Shown here piece after piece: positions 44,839-47,903 of a stretch of DNA of 47,903 nucleotides; position 1 is the stretch's first letter, and every line of letters starts with the position of its first letter. The position numbers were made by a program, and so were the translations under genes. Source of the DNA: JAVBQL01 sp031549085 (GTDB lineage: Bacteria; Spirochaetota; GWE2-31-10; MWDO01). The notes beneath the pieces are model-generated. The model saw only the letters and a program-made list of their open reading frames with translations. It was not told where the DNA came from and made no database searches. Location: assembly GCA_031549085.1 (NCBI GenBank), contig JAVBQL010000004.1, positions 1 to 47,903 of the forward strand. The letters are read 5' to 3'.

Positions 44839-45009
44839 TATCTATCCTTAAGAAATTTTATTATAGAGTAAGTATAATTGAAAAAGCTTAAAAAGTCTAG
44901 TTTTTTATTGACTTGCCAACTTAGAGGTAATATGAAAATTTATTTCTATTTTATAAATAGTGCAGGTTAACAAAGAGGTAAGCTCTGTTTTATATACCCT
45001 TTTTAAATA

Positions 45010-45035
45010 AAAACCCATCATAAAAGATGGGTTTT
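45010..45035 (-). terminator. Terminator after the 45052-46695 chemoreceptor gene
   Basis: AAAACCCATC and GATGGGTTTT form a perfect 10-bp stem with a six-base loop; on the minus strand the stem is followed by a T-rich run. It lies 16 bases after the stop codon. Confidence 0.85.
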
Positions 45036-45051
45036 ACTGTTTTTTATTGAA

Positions 45052-46695
45052 CTATAATTCAATAAAATCTTTATCAGTGATAGTGACACTATCTTTTAGA
45101 ATCTCTTTTTCTGGGATATCTTTTTCTATACTTTTAACAGGTTTTTTAATGTTTACTATATGGGTATTAATCTGAACACTTTTTTGAGCTCTCATATCAT
45201 CTTTTATTTTAAACTGACTAACTAAATCTAATAGGGTTTTAGATTGTGCAGCCATCTCCTCAGCAGATGCTGCAAGTTCTTCAGAATTTGCACTAACAAG
45301 TTGTGTTACTTGCTCTTGTTGGTTCATAGCACTTGCCAACTGATTTATACCAGATTTTTGTTCTTTTGCAACACTTGCTATCTCTTGAACCATACTGCTT
45401 GTCTTAATAATATCTGGAACAACCCTAGCAATCAATTCTCCAGCTCTATTTGCAACTTCAACGCTACCTGTTGCTATCTTTTTTATCTCATCAGCAGCAT
45501 TTAGTGTTCTCTCAGCGAGTTTTCTTACTTCAGTTGCAACAACTGCAAAGCCTTCACCATGTTCACCTGCACGTGCAGCCTCAATTGCAGCATTAAGTGC
45601 AAGCATATTTGTATTGTTTGCTATGTCAGATATTATCTGTATAGTCTCTGCAATCTTCTTCATAGATTCAACAGTCTCATTAACAGCTTCCCCTCCTCTT
45701 TTTGCCTCTTCAGAGGCTTTTGTCGCTATCTGTTCACCATTTATAGCATTGTCAGCGCTGCTCTCTATAGTAGATTCCATCTCTGTTATTGAAGAGGATA
45801 CCTGTTCTACACTACTTGCAAGTTCTGTTGCTCCAGTTGATAGAGATTGTGATGCAGAGGAGACCTGTGTTGCACCCTGATGTATATCCTCAGAGCCTTT
45901 TTGTACACTGTAGACAAACATATTTAAATTTTTACTCATATATGAGAGCGATTTTGATAGATTTCCTATCTCATCTCCTCTCCTTGTATATTCATCTGGG
46001 ATAGTAGTTGTTAAGTCTCCATTAGCAATTGCTTCAGATATATTAACACCCTTATTGAGTGGAATTGATATGCCTCTAGCTATAACAACTCCAAGTATTA
46101 TAGCTGTTATTAATCCTATAAGTAATAGAGAGACGGTGATGATTGTTATCATTTGTGTCTCTTTTTTATTTTGTTCAAATATTTTTTGTACAATTTCTAA
46201 TTTTATTTTTGATATTTTATTTATATGTTCTGCATATTCATAACCTAATGGACTTAATGAGTTTACAAATATCTCTATTGCTTTATCATGATGATCATTT
46301 TTTTCAAACTCAAAAGCCTCATCTCTAGCAATTCTATATTTATCAATTGTAGCTTCCCATTTTCTTACCTCATTTTCTCCCTCTTTAGTAATAGTAGTAT
46401 CATCAATTCTTTTAAAAGCCTCATTAACATTTTTGCCAATCTCATCTATTTTATTGATAACATCTTCATATTCTGTATCTGTATCTCTGTTTAAAAGATC
46501 TGCAATAAGAGCTCTGTTTTCATTAAAGTAATATAAAATATTATAGGAATCCTCTAGAGCCTTTACCCCACTTTCGTAAATAACATCTCCCTGTTCCGAT
46601 ATTCTTCCTAAAGCAATAATGCTTGTAATTCCAACAACAGCAGTTATTGCTGCACATGCTAAAAAAGCAATAATTAATTTTAGACCAATTTTCAT
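45052..46695 (-). CDS. Methyl-accepting chemotaxis protein
   Basis: A 547-residue chemoreceptor. The first membrane helix is LKLIIAFLACAAITAVVGI, followed by a ~165-residue helical periplasmic sensor (four-helix-bundle type; YNILYYFNENRALIADLLNR). The second helix is MITIITVSLLLIGLITAIIL, and HAMP and the signalling coiled coil follow, with the tip NTNMLALNAAIEAARAGEHG. A C-terminal tail of about 45 residues beyond the coiled coil (KPVKSIEKDIPEKEILK) may be a flexible tether. The start at 46695 is fixed by AAGGAGG; an in-frame codon at 46725 lies upstream of that site. The signalling half is nearly the same as that of the receptor at the window's right edge, suggesting tandem duplication. Confidence 0.94.
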   Translation of the reverse strand: MKIGLKLIIAFLACAAITAVVGITSIIALGRISEQGDVIYESGVKALEDSYNILYYFNENRALIADLLNRDTDTEYEDVINKIDEIGKNVNEAFKRIDDTTITKEGENEVRKWEATIDKYRIARDEAFEFEKNDHHDKAIEIFVNSLSPLGYEYAEHINKISKIKLEIVQKIFEQNKKETQMITIITVSLLLIGLITAIILGVVIARGISIPLNKGVNISEAIANGDLTTTIPDEYTRRGDEIGNLSKSLSYMSKNLNMFVYSVQKGSEDIHQGATQVSSASQSLSTGATELASSVEQVSSSITEMESTIESSADNAINGEQIATKASEEAKRGGEAVNETVESMKKIAETIQIISDIANNTNMLALNAAIEAARAGEHGEGFAVVATEVRKLAERTLNAADEIKKIATGSVEVANRAGELIARVVPDIIKTSSMVQEIASVAKEQKSGINQLASAMNQQEQVTQLVSANSEELAASAEEMAAQSKTLLDLVSQFKIKDDMRAQKSVQINTHIVNIKKPVKSIEKDIPEKEILKDSVTITDKDFIEL

Positions 46696-46810
46696 AAAAA
46701 ACCTCCTTAATTTAATAAAAACCACAAAAATAGTAATTAAAAGAGTTAAAAAATGGAGTATTAATATTTATTAACACCATTTTTTATTTTATTCTCTATT
46801 TTGTAATAAA

Positions 46811-46851
46811 AAAAACTGCAATAATTAGTAAATACTAATATTGCAGTTTTT
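46811..46851 (-). terminator. Very strong terminator behind the mini-ORF
   Basis: AAAAACTGCAATAATTAGTA pairs with TACTAATATTGCAGTTTTT: a 19-bp stem with one bulged base and a two-base loop. On the minus strand it is followed by further T. The stem covers the last codons and the stop of the 20-codon reading frame at 46825-46887. Confidence 0.8.
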
Positions 46852-46887
46852 AGATAGAGTTAGTCTTAATATACCACCCGTAATCAT
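46825..46887 (-). CDS. 20-residue mini-ORF with strong ribosome-binding site
   Basis: On the minus strand AAAAGGAGG lies four bases before an ATG at 46887, and a 20-codon frame (MITGGILRLTLSKNCNISIY) ends with TAA at 46825. A second Shine-Dalgarno-like AAAGGAGG lies about 45 bases further upstream, near 46929-46936, without a standard start codon behind it. A very strong terminator overlaps the 3' end of the frame. It lies between two chemoreceptor genes on the same strand. It may encode a small peptide, or be part of a short regulatory RNA or attenuated leader; no homologue is known to me. Confidence 0.4.
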   Translation of the reverse strand: MITGGILRLTLSKNCNISIY

Positions 46888-47065
46888 AGCTCCTCCTTTT
46901 AATTTTAAAAATATGGACTTCCCTGAATGCCTCCTTTGTATAAAAATCAAATTTTAACTTTTTTACTTATTATATTTATAATAAAATTAAATAAAAAAAT
47001 AAATATTTTATTTAATTTTTTTTAAAAATAAATATTTTTTTTTATTATATATAGTTTTAAAAAAA
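46888..47065. other. AT-rich spacer, likely promoter of the short transcript
   Basis: About 180 bases, extremely AT-rich, between the terminator of the upstream receptor and the mini-ORF. On the minus strand TATAAATATAATAAG (around 46970-46990) supplies possible -10 sequences for the mini-ORF transcript. Nothing else is recognised. Confidence 0.3.
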
Positions 47066-47104
47066 AATAGGCTTTAACTCTATAAAATAGAGGTTGGGCC
47101 TATT
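47066..47104 (-). terminator. Terminator of the right-edge chemoreceptor gene
   Basis: AATAGGC/GCCTATT and AACTCTA/TAGAGGTT pair with an internal bulge around a five-base loop, followed on the minus strand by a long T run. It lies 19 bases after the stop codon. Confidence 0.8.
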
Positions 47105-47122
47105 TAAATATTGGTCTAAAAT

Positions 47123-47903
47123 TTATAATTGGACAAATCCATTATTATCAATGTCATCAGAAGATTCTGCTCTCTTTTTCATAGTAGTATTCTGATTGGA
47201 TTGGATAGCTTTTATAGGTTTATTAGTGGGTGATGATGATTTTGTGTTTGTTTTGTAGTTACTAGTTGTTGACATATCATCTTTTATTTTAAATTGATGA
47301 ACTAAATCTAGCAATGTTTGAGATTGAGAAGCCATCTCCTCAGCTGAAGCAGCAAGCTCCTCAGAGTTTGCACTAACAAGCTGTGTTACCTGCTCTTGTT
47401 GGTTGATAGCACTTGCAAGTTGATTGATACCAGACTTTTGCTCTTTTGAGACACTTGCAATCTCTTGAACCATATTGCTTGTTTTGATAATATCTGGCAC
47501 AACTCTTGAGATCAATTCTCCAGCTCTATTTGCAACATCAACACTATTTGTTGCAATCTTTTTTATCTCATCAGCAGCATTAATTGTTCTCTCAGCAAGC
47601 TTTCGAACTTCACTGGCAACAACAGCAAATCCTTCACCATGCTCACCAGCACGGGCAGCTTCAATTGCAGCATTAAGAGCCAGCATATTTGTATTTGTTG
47701 CAATATCAGATATTATTTGAATAGTTTCTGCAATTTTTTTCATAGATGCAACAGTCTCATTTACAGCCTCACCACCTTTTTTTGCCTCTTCGGATGCTTT
47801 TGTCGCTATCTGCTCACCATTTAAAGCATTGTCAGCACTGCTCTCTATTGTAGATTCCATCTCAGTTATAGATGAAGATATCTCCTCAACACTGCTTGCA
47901 AGC
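47123..47903 (-). CDS. Methyl-accepting chemotaxis protein, C-terminal fragment
   Basis: Only the C-terminal ~259 residues are visible; the frame runs off the right edge (LASSVEEISSSITEM precedes the internal methionine at 47860). It contains the whole signalling hairpin with the tip NTNMLALNAAIEAARAGEHG and GFAVVASEVRKLAERT, and the segment EQKSGINQLASAINQQEQVT that is almost identical in the receptor at 45052-46695. The C-terminal tail of ~50 residues is low-complexity (Ser/Asn/Lys-rich) and unlike that of its neighbour. The sensor domain and membrane helices lie outside the window. Confidence 0.93.
   Translation of the reverse strand, partial: LASSVEEISSSITEMESTIESSADNALNGEQIATKASEEAKKGGEAVNETVASMKKIAETIQIISDIATNTNMLALNAAIEAARAGEHGEGFAVVASEVRKLAERTINAADEIKKIATNSVDVANRAGELISRVVPDIIKTSNMVQEIASVSKEQKSGINQLASAINQQEQVTQLVSANSEELAASAEEMASQSQTLLDLVHQFKIKDDMSTTSNYKTNTKSSSPTNKPIKAIQSNQNTTMKKRAESSDDIDNNGFVQL

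Overview
The window is about 48 kb of AT-rich DNA (roughly 30% G+C by eye) from a motile, flagellated bacterium, most probably a spirochaete or a close deep-branching relative. Evidence: the flagellar order flgN-flgK-flgL-fliW-csrA, a V/A-type ATPase operon in the order E-DUF2764-A-B-D-I-K (the arrangement of Treponema and Chlamydia, without F, G or C genes), several chemoreceptors, many small lipoproteins, and a DUF4912/GH57/MEMO cluster. The genus cannot be fixed from the sequence alone. No rRNA, tRNA, insertion sequence or CRISPR array was recognised.

Layout. 1-972: 3' end of purL overlapping an RluA-type pseudouridine synthase. 973-2860: a decayed copy of a DUF1565-type lipoprotein gene, an intact paralogue, and their related terminators. 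2870-8098: an unknown exported protein on the minus strand, then the late flagellar genes, which appear to start from a sigma-28-like promoter, and fliW-csrA. 8130-15094, minus strand: acyl carrier protein, unknown lipoprotein, class A penicillin-binding protein, NHL-repeat protein and a chemoreceptor with its own sigma-28-like -10 element. 15481-18861, plus strand: yebC, ruvC, a NUDIX-like protein behind a perfect 32-bp palindrome, and a MATE exporter. 18954-25574: lipoprotein, membrane diguanylate cyclase, then DUF4912 + GH57 glucan branching enzyme + divergent MEMO protein, and an unknown exported protein. 25929-33509: the V-type ATPase operon, whose proteolipid keeps all five Na+ ligand residues known from Enterococcus hirae NtpK. 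33594-34382: PhzF-family protein.

34520-39209, minus strand, is the most unusual part: a three-gene operon encoding a ~1185-residue protein with one inactive ClpB-like AAA module and three intact CbxX/CfxQ-type AAA modules, a four-helix membrane protein, and a single-pass protein with an external domain. It looks like an uncharacterised membrane-linked remodelling machine. The first gene has a good Shine-Dalgarno sequence but no standard start codon at the right distance.

39672-47903: an acetyltransferase with an unknown N-terminal domain, a 1446-residue double 2-hydroxyacyl-CoA dehydratase activase, and two closely related chemoreceptors. A 20-codon mini-ORF with a strong ribosome-binding site and a very strong terminator lies between the chemoreceptors. 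Several start codons were placed by Shine-Dalgarno position rather than at the longest possible frame; these are noted per gene.
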